Positions 24,529 through 36,485 of a DNA stretch of 64,000 nt are shown here, piece after piece. Below the pieces are notes generated by a model. The model saw only the letters and a program-made list of their open reading frames with translations, did no database searches and had not been told where the DNA came from. This DNA is from Papiliotrema nemorosa (Eukaryota > Basidiomycota > Tremellomycetes > Tremellales > Rhynchogastremaceae), in assembly GCA_032158125.1 (NCBI GenBank), contig JASKOT010000002.1:992001-1056000 (forward strand). Reading direction: 5' to 3'. Made by a program: the position numbers and the translations under genes. Positions within the stretch are counted from its first letter, which is position 1, and the number at the start of each line of letters is the position of its first letter.

Positions 24529-24993
24529 GCGGGTGAAGCTGTAGGGGTATATAATTGTAGCATCTTTCGAACACTTGTTGTTTCAACTAACTCTACCTAT
24601 GCATATGGTTCTCTCAACTGACTGTCTGACTTGAGCTTGCGACTTGGTTGAATGAATCCAGACCCTCTTGGGCGTGGGTGTACGTCACAAGTGAGGTTGG
24701 GATGACGTGTTTTAAAAGCCTCAGGGATCCCCATTTGTGGGAATCGCTCTCCACTGCTGGAATCCAAATCACATCGTCATTTTCTTTCAAAGGGAGGGGT
24801 CAGTCTTGACGTCAGCTTAGAGCAGGGAGAGGGGAGTGAGTACGAGGTTTGATAAAGATCGCTTGGGTTGGTAGAAAGGGATGGAAAAGAGATGCGAGCT
24901 ACCTCCTTCCCTTCTTCTCTCAGAGCACTTTCCACCCGACACCTTGGATCTTGCATCTCTTGCACCAGACCATTTGCCAGTACACGTATCATC
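24529..24993. promoter_or_regulatory. promoter with three CRE/ATF-like elements upstream of an SDR gene
   Basis: Contains TACGTCA (24681-24687), TGACGTG (24703-24709) and a perfect TGACGTCA (24807-24814), plus AGGGG (STRE-like) at about 24795. These are bZIP Atf/CREB-type sites, clustered within 135 bp and 180-313 bp before the ATG. Confidence 0.6.
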
Positions 24994-26275
24994 ATGTCCA
25001 GCGAAGATAAGAAGAACATCCTCACGGCTTACAAGGTGAGCGCCGATCGACCTCACACCACTGTCACTGTGGTAGTCTAAGGGGGTGGAGGATGAGGCTG
25101 ACGATCAGGCCTTGACGGATATCCCGGCTCAACAACAAGTCCTCCCCGGTAAAGATACCGATATGGACCCTACTGCCGAATGGACCCGACTTGAATGTTG
25201 GGACAATGACGGCAAGCCTTTCCTCAAGGAGGTGGGTGTTCGAGGCACAGCTATGGGCGGACGACTGATGTGCAGTACGTCGGATCGGGAAAGTTGGAAG
25301 GTAAAACTGCCATCGTCACTGGAGGAGATTCAGGTATCGGACGATCTGCCGCTCAAATGTTCGCGAGGGAAGGAGCGGACATCACCATTGTCTATCTCCC
25401 CGAAGAAGAGGAAGAGTGAGCGAGATCTTGTGGAAGGTATCATGCGTTGGGTGGCTTATGACAGTGCACAAAACGTCAAGAAGGCAATTGAAAAGGACGG
25501 CGGGAAATGCCTCACCCTCGCTTTGGACCTGATGCAAGCGGACAATGCTAAAAAAGTCGTGGATGAGCATTTGAAGGCGTATGGACGGTTGGACATTTTG
25601 GTCAATAATGCTTCAAAGCAGATCATGTGTAAACAAGTGGAAGACATCGAATTGGAGAATGTGGAGAGTACTTTCCGATCCAACATTCTCGGCATGTTCG
25701 CTTTGACCAAGTGGGTGGACGAGTCCTCAGATTCCGAGTGTCGACTAATGGTCAGATACGCTGTACCTCACTTGAAAGCTGGTGCTTCGATCATCAACAC
25801 CACTTCTGTCACTGCCTGGAAAGGTTCTCCATCCATGTTGGACTACTCGTCCACCAAGGGTGCCATCGTGACTTTTACTCGATCCCTCGCTATGCAGCTC
25901 GCACCTAAACATATCCGAGTCAACGCTGGTATGTCCCATTGCGTGAATTGCTGTTGCTGCATCTGACCCCACAGTTGCCCCGGGACCCGTTCACACCCCA
26001 CTCCAGCCCGCCAGTCGACCCAAGGAACAGATGGAAGACTTCTCGGTCGGTTCTCTGCCCCTCCACGGACGAGCCAACCAGCCCGCAGAGATGGGTCCCG
26101 CATATGGTGAGTGACAGCGCACATATATCCTGGATGAGAATTGACGCCCAGTCTTCCTCGCTTCGGCCGATGCCAACGCCATGACCGGTCAGATTATGCA
26201 CCTTGTAAGTGATCATCCATGCGATTCTTAGGTCATTGCTGATGCGCGCAGAACAACGCCCAATGGATCGGATAA
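24994..26275 (+). CDS. short-chain dehydrogenase/reductase (extended N terminus, GSP39/YhdF-like)
   Basis: Six or more exons; first 24994-25035, second from 25109. The spliced protein (about 300 residues) begins [14 protein letters not shown], then has an N-terminal extension [14 protein letters not shown], the Rossmann motif [20 protein letters not shown] (NNAG variant), the catalytic Ser in INTTSV and YxxxK in DYSSTKGA, then [13 protein letters not shown]. The extension and motif set match bacterial stress-type SDRs with NAD(P) use. Substrate unknown. The CRE sites upstream suggest stress regulation. TAA ends at 26275. Confidence 0.88.
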
Positions 26276-26449
26276 ACGGTTTGCCCCTCGAACCGTATCC
26301 ACCCCGTCAAAGTCGATGTGATATGTGAACACTGTATCGAATAGTCCCACCTTGAATATGATCACCATGCATGATATGATCAGTGACTGGATGCGATGCG
26401 ATGGACGTCGTGAGATGGTGTACAACTTGATATTCCGAGAATGTGCAGC

Positions 26450-27034
26450 TTAAGTTTCCCCGCACTTCTTTCGATTTCGGTTCGGGAATGGTGTCGTGGA
26501 CAACTTGGGGGGTTCTTTGACCGATAGATTGTCTCCCAAGTCTGTTTCCGAGTGTACCCTTAGCTCTGTATCTTAGCTGGGACTCTGCTGTAGTTACACT
26601 CGGGAAGAGTTGATTGCACTTACTGTACGACCCCGACTCGTCCAGTTCACCTTGGACCACATTCTTCCTCAAAAACGTAGCAATCTCTCTCCATTCTTCT
26701 ATCCTCCTTCCGAGCTCTTCGGCTGATACCTCCTTTTCCTCTTCCACCGCTGAGCCGATCTTTGTGTCGGGAGACGATTGACCGGGTATGACTAGTGTAG
26801 GGGAAGAGAATGCACCTCGGGCTGTTTGATCTAATGCTATCCGTCTTGCCAGGTCGCCTTTTGGTCAGTCGACGCATCATGAAATGGATGGACAATAGCG
26901 AACGAGGCATGATTCTCGGTAGATATGCTTATGGTGAAATGGTAGCACTCACCTTGAAAGGTTATACGACTTGCACGAAGGATCGAACGGTAAGCTGACT
27001 TGGCAGCAGGAACGAGATGCGCAGGGAACGCCAT
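26450..27034 (-). CDS. MZM1: MZM1 (LYRM7-like) complex III assembly chaperone
   Basis: Small LYR-family protein. Spliced reading: MAFPAHLVPAAKSAYRSILR, then ASRITFQGDLARRIALDQTA, a middle segment with WREIATFLRKNVVQGEL, and the conserved end KLRVHSETDLGDN followed by SVKEPPKL and a basic tail ending in TAA at 26450. The (L)YR motif is AYRSILRASRITF. Mzm1 stabilises the Rieske iron-sulfur protein Rip1 in the mitochondrial matrix before insertion in complex III. Three exons, about 125 residues, as usual for the family. The exons are short, so single-frame ORFs do not reveal the gene. Confidence 0.88.
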
Positions 27035-27553
27035 GATGAAGCTTTCCGAAGAGACGAAAGGCGATTCTGAGCTAAGGTTATTGATAACCTGCGACCGGCG
27101 GTGTTGATGAAGAGGATGGCGAAGCTCTGGTCGATGGACGAAAGCGGTCGAATGAGTGAGTACGAGTACTGGTGATTTTTGGGCGTTTGTGGTTTGACAT
27201 TTTGGCTGGCGGCGGTATAGCGAAGGCGTATTACGTAACATCCCTCCCCTTACTTTTGGTGAGGATTTCGGTTCCCGCACCGTTCCCTGCCTTTAACGGA
27301 CGACTCGAGGCGTGCGTCTGGGAATGGCAGGTGTGGGCCAAGAACAGCCTAGAGTATGGAAGCTGTGTCGTGGGGCAACGCTTGACATGCAGCCGACACA
27401 TGTGTTCTACGACGCCTTTGTTTTGAACATTTTCTCATTGGACTAGTCACTTTATCTCTTCGACGCGTGATTGCGGATAATTGATTTCGGTTCATACATC
27501 CCCCTGCACCAGACGATTGCCATCAGTCCTCGAGTCTTTGAGAGAGAGTCGAG
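27035..27553. promoter_or_regulatory. divergent intergenic region MZM1 / DOMON-b561
   Basis: 519 bp. TTACGTAA (27231-27238, bZIP/Yap-like) and ACGCGT (27463-27468, 86 bp before the ATG at 27554) are the visible elements. No exon found. Confidence 0.45.
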
Positions 27554-29305
27554 ATGAGAAGGTCTTGGGTGATCCTAGCTGTGTTATGTACCTGGGCGCA
27601 GGTCGTCCAGGGTGCTGTGACCGGTTCAAAAGTCTGCAATCAGGTACGTTGCAAATGCACGTTTCACCCGGAATGATTCAGATTGATAGACATAGTATAT
27701 CTGCGTGACGGGTCTACATGATAATTCGACAAAGACGGACACTTGTAAGTCGGCCGTTGTCGCATATCTGCAGTGAAGCTGATTTTGATAGATACCATCT
27801 CACCGCCCAGTACCAGAATTATCGCCAAGAAGGATTTCGGTTGGATGGCTATGTGAGTGCAACTGCTATTGAACAGTGGTAGGGTAGAGCTTATGGCAAG
27901 AGGTTTCGGGTCGCAAATGGGTATGCAGCCCATCTACGGAGCAAAGATGGAAAGATGCTGATGGATAGGCAACTCGCCCATGGTGATCTGTTGGCCTAAC
28001 GACGATGGTTCTTTTACCCTATCTCAACGTCAAGCACCGAGCAATGTCGCTCCTTCCGGTAGGTCATCGTCTGGTCATCCTCACCTGCGAATGCCACATG
28101 CTCCCTCCACTTGCGCCATGAGCTGACCATCAGTTGTATCCAGTCCACCACGAGTAGCCACCTTGAACACTGCCCGCACGTTCGCCAATGACACTTCGAC
28201 CTCGTTCACCTTTTCCCTACCTTCCTCTTCCAATACCACCTCACTCAACAAGACTGTCCTCATCTGGGCGTACTCCAAGACTAACCCGGATTCCTCTTCC
28301 ACGTCTGCCACGATCGTCAAACACGACGTGGCGGGATCATTCTATATGCCGCTACTAGCCACCTGGAATAGCAGCTCCAACTCTACATCATCGACTGGAA
28401 CGGCAGACGACGGTGAATCCTCCACTAGCAAAAAGTTGCTCGCCCATGCGGTCTGTGGAGGTCTAGCCACATTGCTTATCCTACCCATGGGGATTCTCGT
28501 ACCTCGTATAGCAAGAGGATACTCTACAGACCGATGGTGGTTCCCCGTACATGGAGTGATCAATGGTGTCTTGGCGGGATTGCTAGTGCTCATCGCGTAT
28601 GGTATCGCTCGCGCAAACTTTCATTCTCATGCGAGCTCCGACCAAAGTTCTCATCGGGTGAGCTTGATGCAGACGTGTAGCAGAGGTGAGACTTGGCTAA
28701 TCAGTAGGACTTGGGTTTGGCAATGTTCTTGTTTGTTTTGTTTCAGATTGCTCTGGGATGCGTGGTACATTGGTACAAATCACCTTTCTTCTCGTTACAG
28801 ACGGAATCTGGTCGAGGTCCTTCCAACTTTGTGCACATGCTCGCCGGAGTGATCATCGTCGTTCTAGGCTGGGCGACCGCTTGGACCGGTAAGTGGTTTC
28901 ACGAAGTTTGAGATTTTGTTTCCGGGCTGATAGCAAGGACTGGCCGAGGAATGGCCACAATGGTCTGCTTCGGGAAAGATCAACATCGGTTGGAAGATTC
29001 TTTGGGGTTTGGTCGTAGCTGCCACGAGCGCCGCATATATCGCTGGGATATGGTATCTCCTCCCTAAACAACGTGCACTAGAGCGACAAGCGAGAGCACG
29101 CCATGCGGGGACGTATGGCGCTGGCGCTCCGCTCAAGTTTGACGATGATGGACAGCGAGGAGTAGAAATGAAAGACTCTCCGAGTGCAGCGCAGGCGCCC
29201 ACACCGGGAACAAGTTATGTGGGTGGGAATGAATGGAACTCGGCGAATATGCCGACACTAGAAGCCAACCGGGGTGAATGGCAGCAAGCTAGCGGAAGAG
29301 TGTAG
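27554..29305 (+). CDS. secreted-domain DOMON plus cytochrome b561 membrane protein (copy 1)
   Basis: Starts with a signal peptide (RRSWVILAVLCTWAQVVQGA). A DOMON/CDH-cytochrome-like heme domain follows in small exons (TYTISPPSTRIIAKKDFGWMAM, RGFGSQMGNSPMVICWPNDDG). A Ser/Thr-rich linker leads to a cytochrome b561 core with helices carrying His residues in LLAHAVCG, WWFPVHGVIN, GCVVHWYK and NFVHMLAGV, matching the four heme-b ligands of the fold, then GWKILWGLVVAATSAAYIAG. Such proteins pass electrons across the plasma membrane; the acceptor (metal, ascorbate or oxidase partner) is unknown. Tandem with a homologous copy at 30.1 kb. Exon 1 ends at CNQ with donor GTACGT. Confidence 0.88.
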
Positions 29306-30110
29306 CCCGATGGATGGCATGAGGGTGATCATGATCCTACGGGAGATTGCACATAGAGTCGGGTCGTATATAGAGGTTTGCCGATATGGCAATGTAAAAA
29401 TACTATTCCGATTCCCGCACACTGACATCAAGTCTTCGACACATGCTGACAGCTTCGATCAAGAGGTGGTCGTCGATCCTAACGTCCTGTAGTATCAGAA
29501 ACGTGGTTGAGGTCATCGGCCACTGAATTTGAAAAGTAGCATGACAGACACTATTTCTAGTGCTAGAAACACGCATACTCTGGTCGAGGTATAAGTAGTG
29601 AGTGAGAGGTGGAACCAAACAAAACGATGGGGAAAAGTGCCGAAATAACCGGCATTCACCATTTATAGCCTTGTCCCATTCAAATTGAAGATCTCTCTTG
29701 CTCCTCCACTTCAGATCTATGTAACAGCAGCCGCAGTTTACGGATAGACAGTCGTGAGGTCAAGTTCCCGATCGCGATGCTTGGCGTCGATGCTGTGCAT
29801 CTGAGCGTACACGTCCCTTGTCTCGATCCCACTTTCTCCCGGTCTCGGTGGAAAGGATACGATGACACGAGGACGATGGTAGTCTTGACGATGATGAGAT
29901 GGAGAATGCGACACTGCAAGCCGCAGTCTATCGTCATATACTCTATTGTCGACTAATACATACAATACGATTGGTCCGAACTCCTGCACTTATATCTCGA
30001 CAGGCATTGTGTAGCGTCTTGAAGATTGGAAGATATCCCCCGAGAACTGATCATAACCCTCGATCCGAATATCTCCCAACATACGATCTCAATAGGTTGG
30101 TCTATGAGAA
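29306..30110. other. intergenic between the two DOMON-b561 copies
   Basis: 805 bp with no supported exon in either strand. It presumably holds the 3' end of copy 1 and the promoter of copy 2. I see no duplicated block here by eye. Confidence 0.5.
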
Positions 30111-31883
30111 ATGATGTGCTTTGGAGCTTTGGCATTGTTGGGATGGGCTGGATTAGTCAGTGCGACAATCACAGGTCAAACGAAATGTACCAGTGTAAGT
30201 GGAACGTCTTCCGAACCTTGCAAGACCGTGCACGCAGCCTCTGACCACTCATTGGGATGAATGAGAGAGGCGATCTGCATAATGAGAGGAGCTGCTGATA
30301 TGGTAGTCTATGTGTATCACGGGGACACACGACGATTCCACCAACGTTGATACCTGTGCGTATAACCTCCTTCACGTTATCCCGCTTGAGGGATCTTCGT
30401 TGTGAGTGGCTCATGACTAGACACCCTGGCGCCTCCTGAGGGGACATCGATACCTCTCAGCGATTTCGGATGGATGGCAATGTGAGTGGCTCCTATTTGT
30501 GGTCATTTTTCTGGGCTCATGATGTAGCGGATGGGGTACGAAGATGTGTAAGTGTCACTCTGTATTCACTAGACCTCGCGGGCGTGCCTACCTGTCTCAG
30601 GAGTGACGCTGACGAACACAGCCAACAGCCCCATGGTGATTGTCTGGCCCAATTCAGACGGAACTATCACCCTCTCGCAGAGATCTGCAAGTGGGCACAG
30701 CATGCCAACTGGTGAGCCTTGCCCCTGAACCCCGTCCATCGTCTCGAAATCACATGAGGCTTACGCTCCTGCAGCTTCGAGCTCCCCTGCGCGAATTGCC
30801 AATCTCTCCACTTCTCAATCTTTCTCCAACTCTTCCTCGACTTCCATCACTTTCACCTTGCCATCCGATGGGAACACCTCCAATAACACCGATCTCATCT
30901 GGGCATGGTCTGACAATAACCCAAGTAGCTCTTCCGATTCTGCGTCTATTCAACAACACAAAACAAAGGGAACAATGTCGTTGGCCCTCTTGGCCGACAT
31001 GTCCTCTGCCGGCGAGACGAATTCTGCCGGGGGCTCAGCACAGAGTAATGGTAACAGCGCCGAGGCCAGTGGAGGAGGCGATGGAGATGATGGAGATTTG
31101 CCCAATCACAAAGCCCTCCTCGCCCACGCGATCTGCGGAGCCCTCGCCATCATGCTGTTCATGCCTATTGGAACACTCGTCCCGAGACTTTCGAGAGGTA
31201 TCAGCCGATCCAGATGGTGGTTCCCTACCCATGCCGCGCTCAACGGTCTATTGGCGGGAGGACTGGTCATTGCTGCGTTTGCCATTGCAAACAGCTATCT
31301 CGGTAGCGCCGGATCTCACTCGGTATGTTTAGCCTCTAATCGAATGGCAATTGGGCTCATGCGTAGTCCCTCGCCACTGTACTTCTAGCTTTGGTCATTG
31401 CGCAAATCGTCCTTGGTCTACTCACTCATACCGCCATCAAGTTTACCCCTGCAAAATTGAAGACTCGAACTGGAAGAGGTCCCATCAACTACATTCACTG
31501 GGTACTGGGCATCGCCACTATCGCCATTGGGTTCGCCACCATTTACACTGGTAAGCACATCTTCTTCCCCCGCACAATTTCTTTCATCGGGATGTGCAAT
31601 GGGTGCTGTGCACTGATGAGAAGGTTTGTTCCAGCAGTGGCCCTCGTCTTCAGGCACAGGTCCCGCCAAGAACGGTTGGAAAGTCGGATGGGCAGTGGTA
31701 GTGGGTGTTTTCGGCGCTATCTACATCGCGGCCATGGTGCTGTTCTTGCCGAAGCAGGTCAAGAGGGAGAGAGAGATGAATGCCTTGGGAGAGAGGAACG
31801 ATATTGATGGGATTGATAGTGTGAGACAGGTTGAAGGCGAGGGAGCGACGAAAAAGTCTCGGTTTAGTCTAGGCAGGAGGTAG
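30111..31883 (+). CDS. DOMON plus cytochrome b561 membrane protein (copy 2, tandem paralogue)
   Basis: ATG at 30111 (or 30114) gives a signal peptide, CFGALALLGWAGLVSATITG, aligning with copy 1. Exon 1 is 30111-30194. Exons then encode CITGTHDDSTNVDT, PLSDFGWMAM, GWGTKM and NSPMVIVWPNSDGTITLSQR, the DOMON core in the same order and with similar splice positions as copy 1. A Ser/Asn-rich linker precedes the b561 core: LLAHAICGALAI, WWFPTHAALNG, LGLLTHTAIK and YIHWVLGIATIAIGF, again four His. The C-terminal tail is short and basic-acidic, ending GRR. Function as for copy 1. Sequence divergence in the linker indicates an old duplication. Confidence 0.88.
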
Positions 31884-32160
31884 GCGGAGGTAGGCGCAAG
31901 AAAGATGTAGAGTGCGAAAGAAAGAAGCAGATCGATGAGGCACATTCAATACCGAACTTCGAGCGTGTACCTCATAGATCATCAATCCCACAATAGGATA
32001 CCAGAGTAGATGACTGCCATGTATACATTCCATATCGCCATCACGAGGGCAATTTGGACAGGTGCATTCGCTACTGACAGACTCTGCATGGCTGCATGCG
32101 TCGCATAGTATATGGCAAGAGGTCGACGTACGCAGTCGTCATGTTTGAGTCTGCCTTCTA

Positions 32161-33137
32161 TCAAGCCGTAAACTCCTTGATGGCCTGCACCAAACCCGCC
32201 TTGTCACTCCCTATCACTCCATCATCTACACCCTCCAACACCCTCCTCAGAGCAATCGACTCGGAGATGGAGGGCGATTTGATCCATACCCTCCCATTGA
32301 GACCTATCGCAATCTCGAATGGGATTTGAGAGGCCAAGATGGGTAACAAGGTGTTTTTCGGGTTGAGCAATCTGACATTAGCGATGATCTCACGGGGTTG
32401 CTTTGGACACGAGGCAGATGAGACGGGATACAGGGAGTGAAGAATCAGCGTATAACTCACTGTCTACATGTTTGAAGGGATAAATCCAGTGTACACCCAT
32501 CTTTCAATTCTCCAAATCCGTCTGATTTACCGGTAGAAGCGTCGAAACATTCCAGTTCAGGCTCCATATCCCGATTGGCGATCGTCACTCTCGCATAAAT
32601 CAACGTCCCGACCTGAGAATTCAGCACTGTACAGGGACATGGGGCGATTTTATGTTTGGATATGGAAGAATCGTCTGGGTTTGGAACAGGGTGGAAGAGG
32701 ATGGTTGTGGAGTATTCACCTTGAGATTCGGTTTACTCCTCTTGGTTGCGCCTTCAAATGCTAGCGCATCTAGACTGGCCATTTGACTGGATCCAATATC
32801 GACCCTGTATCCATCTGCATGTCGAGCTATAATCGTCCCTAAAACCAAATCTTTCGGGGCGGGGATATACTACCATCAGCTCTGGCTCCTTTCAGGACTC
32901 GGGACTCTTCAGTGGTCGAGATGTAATGCTTACCCTTTTGGAGCTACTTTCAATAATTACACTCTCGGACTCTGCCTTGCCCTTGCCCTTCTCGGACACC
33001 AAGTATCCCGCTTTGGAAGCGATGAGTGTGGAAGAGAGAGCTGAACGGGATAAAGAGGATGTTATTCCGGGTCCAATGGTCAAAGATGCAGTAGACGAGG
33101 TCGCAATAGCGTCACCGGGAAGGACAATCGTTGCCAT
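32161..33137 (-). CDS. RRP40: RRP40 exosome cap subunit
   Basis: About 245 residues, three-plus exons. N-terminal domain MATIVLPGDAIATSSTASLT, S1 domain beginning YIPAPKDLVLGTIIARHADG with YRVDIGSSQMASLDALAFEG and ATKRSKPNLK, then VGTLIYARVTIANRDMEPEL and ECFDASTGKSDGFGELK, and the KH-type end containing RLLNPKNTLLPILASQIPFE and GLNGRVWIKSP. These are hallmark Rrp40 motifs. The protein is one of three S1/KH caps of the RNA exosome, acting in nuclear and cytoplasmic RNA decay and processing. TGA complement is at 32161-32163. The gene is followed on the same strand by BEM46 but with its own promoter. Confidence 0.95.
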
Positions 33138-33438
33138 TCTATTGCGTGTGCTCCTTGGGCTGACGAGAACTTTGAGATGTACCGACGAGATGGACGTATT
33201 TGTGCGGTACGAGTAGTGAGTGAATTGGTGGATCGAGGTGATCAGACTTTTGGCGATCTCGCCTGGCATTACGTAACTTTATTCACCTATCCAGTCATAC
33301 AGTCGAGTCACTATGGGCGAGACCGCTCTATGGCGTTTATACGTATCGTGCACGTTGCCCCGAAGGGAAGCTTCTAACAGCAAACAATTACATCGATAGC
33401 GAGTGGCGTCGTCAAATGAATACATCGGAGCACACAGC
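33138..33438. promoter_or_regulatory. RRP40 promoter with TTACGTAA element
   Basis: 301 bp between RRP40 start and BEM46 stop. TTACGTAA lies at 33269-33276, 132 bp upstream of the RRP40 ATG. Confidence 0.4.
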
Positions 33439-34735
33439 TCATCGTGATGACTGCTCAATCTCCTCCTCTAGCCACAGTCCCACTTCCTCCCAATACCCCC
33501 TCGTCATAAATGTGTCATTATGCTCCCCATCAAACTCCCTCCATCTACTCTTACCATCCCCTCTGAGCTTTTGCAGCGCTTTCATCTGTGGAGGAGGAAC
33601 GAGCTTGTCCCGTTTCCCAGAGAGGAACAGAACAGGGGTGGTAGTTGGGATATGGGGCATGGCTTTGGCGGCGTCCCATCGTTCGGTAAGAAGGAACGGC
33701 AGGAGAACAGGGGGTATCTGGGGCATGATAAGTGGGATAAGAGAGGTCAGGGAGAGAAAGGTGTTTTCAATGATGACTCCCGATATCAGGGTGGAGAATT
33801 TCGATGCGGCGTATAGGCAGACCGCCCCACCGATGGATTGACCGTATACCTGAAGATCAGTCAGAATGACAACTGTGGTCGGAGGGTCGCACGATGAGCT
33901 TTGTACCGCCTAGTAGCGGGTGTTCCGAGACGTATTCCATTGCAGCCTAACGTTAATCAGAGCCGCCGCGAGTGTTGACGTTGCACGCACATTGACATCT
34001 TTCCGTATACCATGCTCTGAAGCTTTGCCCTCTGACAAACCATACCTAGCTCATTAGTTCCTTGTGGATCACGAAGAATAATGTCTCGACTGACCCCCTG
34101 TAACTGAGCATAAAGACGTTGCAGCGTAAATCCGTATTGAACTTCCTGGCGATAGGTACCCTATGTCCCATATTCCCCGCATTGGCATGGAAAATGATCA
34201 CCGTCGGGCGACTTTTCACAAACTGATCTCAGCTCTGTCCCCTCGTAGCCCGGCCCTGTCCGCCTCTAAGTCCTTGGCGAGTGAGTATGAGGTCAGAAAC
34301 CACTCACCTTGATAGCTTCCTCGGTCCCGATTTCTTCTGCCCATTTCTCCGTCTCTTCCGCCGATCGTTTGACCCGTTCCTGGGGCGACATAGCTTGGAT
34401 CTCCGGTGTAGATATATACGTCCTTCGAGCTGGGATGACATATCCTTTGATTCTGACCTTGTCAGAGGTGGTGATCGTTACGTCTTCATAGGGTAGTCCC
34501 ACATCAGCCGGAGTCGGAACGTCTACCGTGAGCACGATCCCTGGTAAACACAATAGTCTCACGAGTCCTAGACCCCTGGGGCATGTTGGAAGGGTAGATT
34601 AGGTTACGCTGGAAGTACCATAGGGCCGTCGTGATGATGGTGGACCCTACCACTGCTACTCCAGCAGTGTACTACCTCTTAGCCCTGCAGCGTCATATAT
34701 ACAGACGGGCCACCCACCTTGGCCGCAGTGTACAT
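33439..34735 (-). CDS. BEM46: Bem46-like alpha/beta hydrolase (ABHD13 family)
   Basis: Tiny first exon MYTAAK (ATG at 34735) splices to YTAGVAVVGSTIITTALWYF, a membrane anchor, then QRNLIYPSNMPQGSRT and LPYEDVTITTSDKVRIKGY, typical Bem46. Nucleophile elbow GQSIGG in IVYGQSIGGAVCLYA; oxyanion region IIFHANAGNMGHR; acid in FLSGKRDKLVPP; catalytic His in GEHNDTF. Bem46 proteins are ER or plasma-membrane anchored serine hydrolases, linked to polarity and auxin-like pathways in fungi; substrate unknown. Ends EQSSR at 33439. Confidence 0.92.
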
Positions 34736-35031
34736 TGTCCCTAGAGGGAGATAGCTCGTCATCGTAGGCGAACAAGTAGCTAGAAACCACACACAGCCAA
34801 CTTATCATCTCGCATGAGCATCTTCGCTGATGGAGTCCCCGCACATATAGAGCGGGTATCGCCGCTTGCGCTTGTATCTTTCGCCACTCAGACTTCCCCT
34901 TGGACAGTTCGTGTATTCCAACCCTCGCATTCATCTAGTAAAGTCTGACCAAGTCGATCGCTCGACCCTCGCAGACCCTTAGAACGCTCATTCAACCTCT
35001 TGAGACTTAATCAAGAAAACAATCATTCAAG

Positions 35032-36485
35032 ATGGGTGGTGGTGATTTGAACATGAAAAAATCCTGGCACCCCGTGCTCTTGGTCAATCAAGAGCGCGTG
35101 TGGAAAGCCGAAAAGCAAGCGGTAAGCATCCCTTTCGACACGGGAGAGTGTTATCGCTGACGTTTAGAACGAGGAGAAGAAGGCATTGGCGCAGCTACGA
35201 AAAGAACGAGAGGAAGAACGACAGTTGGCCGAATTGCAGCGACTTCAAGAAGCAGCCACGGGTCGTAAGCGGACCGAAAGGTTGGATTGGATGTATTCCG
35301 CCTCGGGGAACGAGGGTGGCGCATTGGGCGGAGCGAGGATCAGTGAGACTATGATGGAGGACTATTTGTTGGGAAAGAGGAGGGTAGATGAAGTCTTGGC
35401 GGCCAGTGATAAGAATGTGAGTTGGAAAGTATTTGAATGATGAGTATTGATGGTAGGTTGGAAACACGCATAAGGATTTCGTCGCGGTGCAAAATGCCAA
35501 TACGGCCAGGGATACCGCTGCGAAGATTCGGGAAGATCCTCTACTTGCCATCAAGCGACAGGAAGAAGCGGCACTGCGAGCGATGGCCAATCGACCGGAC
35601 ATTAGACGCCAGATGAAGGCCATGCAGAAAGCTGGGTCGTTTATGGGTGAAGAGAGCAAAGAGGAGAGGAAAGCGAGGAAACGGGCAGAAAAGGAAGAGA
35701 GAAAGAGGGACAGACACGAGCGAAGGGAGAAGAGGAGGGAGAGGGATTATTCGCCGAGGTCGGATTATTCGGATGAGAGGGTTGATAGGAAGAGGAGCTA
35801 TGACAAAGAGGACAGGGATAGGAAGAGATATCGATCAGATTCGAGATCTGTCAGTCCGAGAAGACGTCGAGACGACTCGCCACGACGATACAAAGAGGAG
35901 GAGCGATCAAGTAGGAGGTATAGGGATGAGTCGCCCCGACGACGCGACGATAGCCCTAGGAGACGGTATGATGATCGAGAAGAACGTAGGAGATCTGGAG
36001 GTGCTCGTGAGGTTTACAGTGGCCGCAATGGGTCAAGGGATCATGATGATCGTGTACCGCCCCCTCGAGACTATTCAAACGGTCATGCGAATGGACGAGT
36101 CAACGGACATTCAAACGGACATTCGAACGGGCCTGACTCTCGACACGTTCACCCTCACCCCTCCCGACCAAGTGCGTCAGATATGGCCGAACGAACAGCT
36201 CCTCGTCCACCGCCACCCACCAATGGCTCTTCTCTCGATGAGCAGAGAGCAGCTCGGCTCGCTGCTATGTCTCGTAATGCTGTCGACCATGATTCGCAAC
36301 GCACCAAAAACCTCGCTCTTTTGGAAGAGAAGAGAAGGCTAGAGGACGAGGCGGAAAAGAGGGTCAGGGCAAAGGAGGGTTCCAAGGAGAATGCCAGTGC
36401 TGCGTTCTACCAACAACAGAGCTCCATGAGCTTGGGCGAGTCGTTGTCACGACGAGGAGGACAGGGGTTGCAGAGGAACATTTAG
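35032..36485 (+). CDS. CWC25: CWC25 pre-mRNA splicing factor
   Basis: Three exons. N-terminal Cir_N-type domain: [20 protein letters not shown] then [20 protein letters not shown], followed by [18 protein letters not shown] and the conserved [20 protein letters not shown]. Cwc25 enters the catalytically activated spliceosome after Prp2 and promotes the first step. The C-terminal half is an RS-like Arg/Asp/Ser region (residues about 185-330) typical of metazoan and basidiomycete versions, and carries a short NGH repeat (36072-36135). The intron-rich genome is consistent with a full-length copy. Confidence 0.93.

Noticed and set aside
27447..27480. GATA-like sites near DOMON-b561 (iron regulation)
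   Set aside because: GATA hexamers are too short and common to support Cir1 control without more data.
32926..33216. Plus-strand frame at RRP40 start
   Set aside because: Antisense shadow of the RRP40 N terminus.
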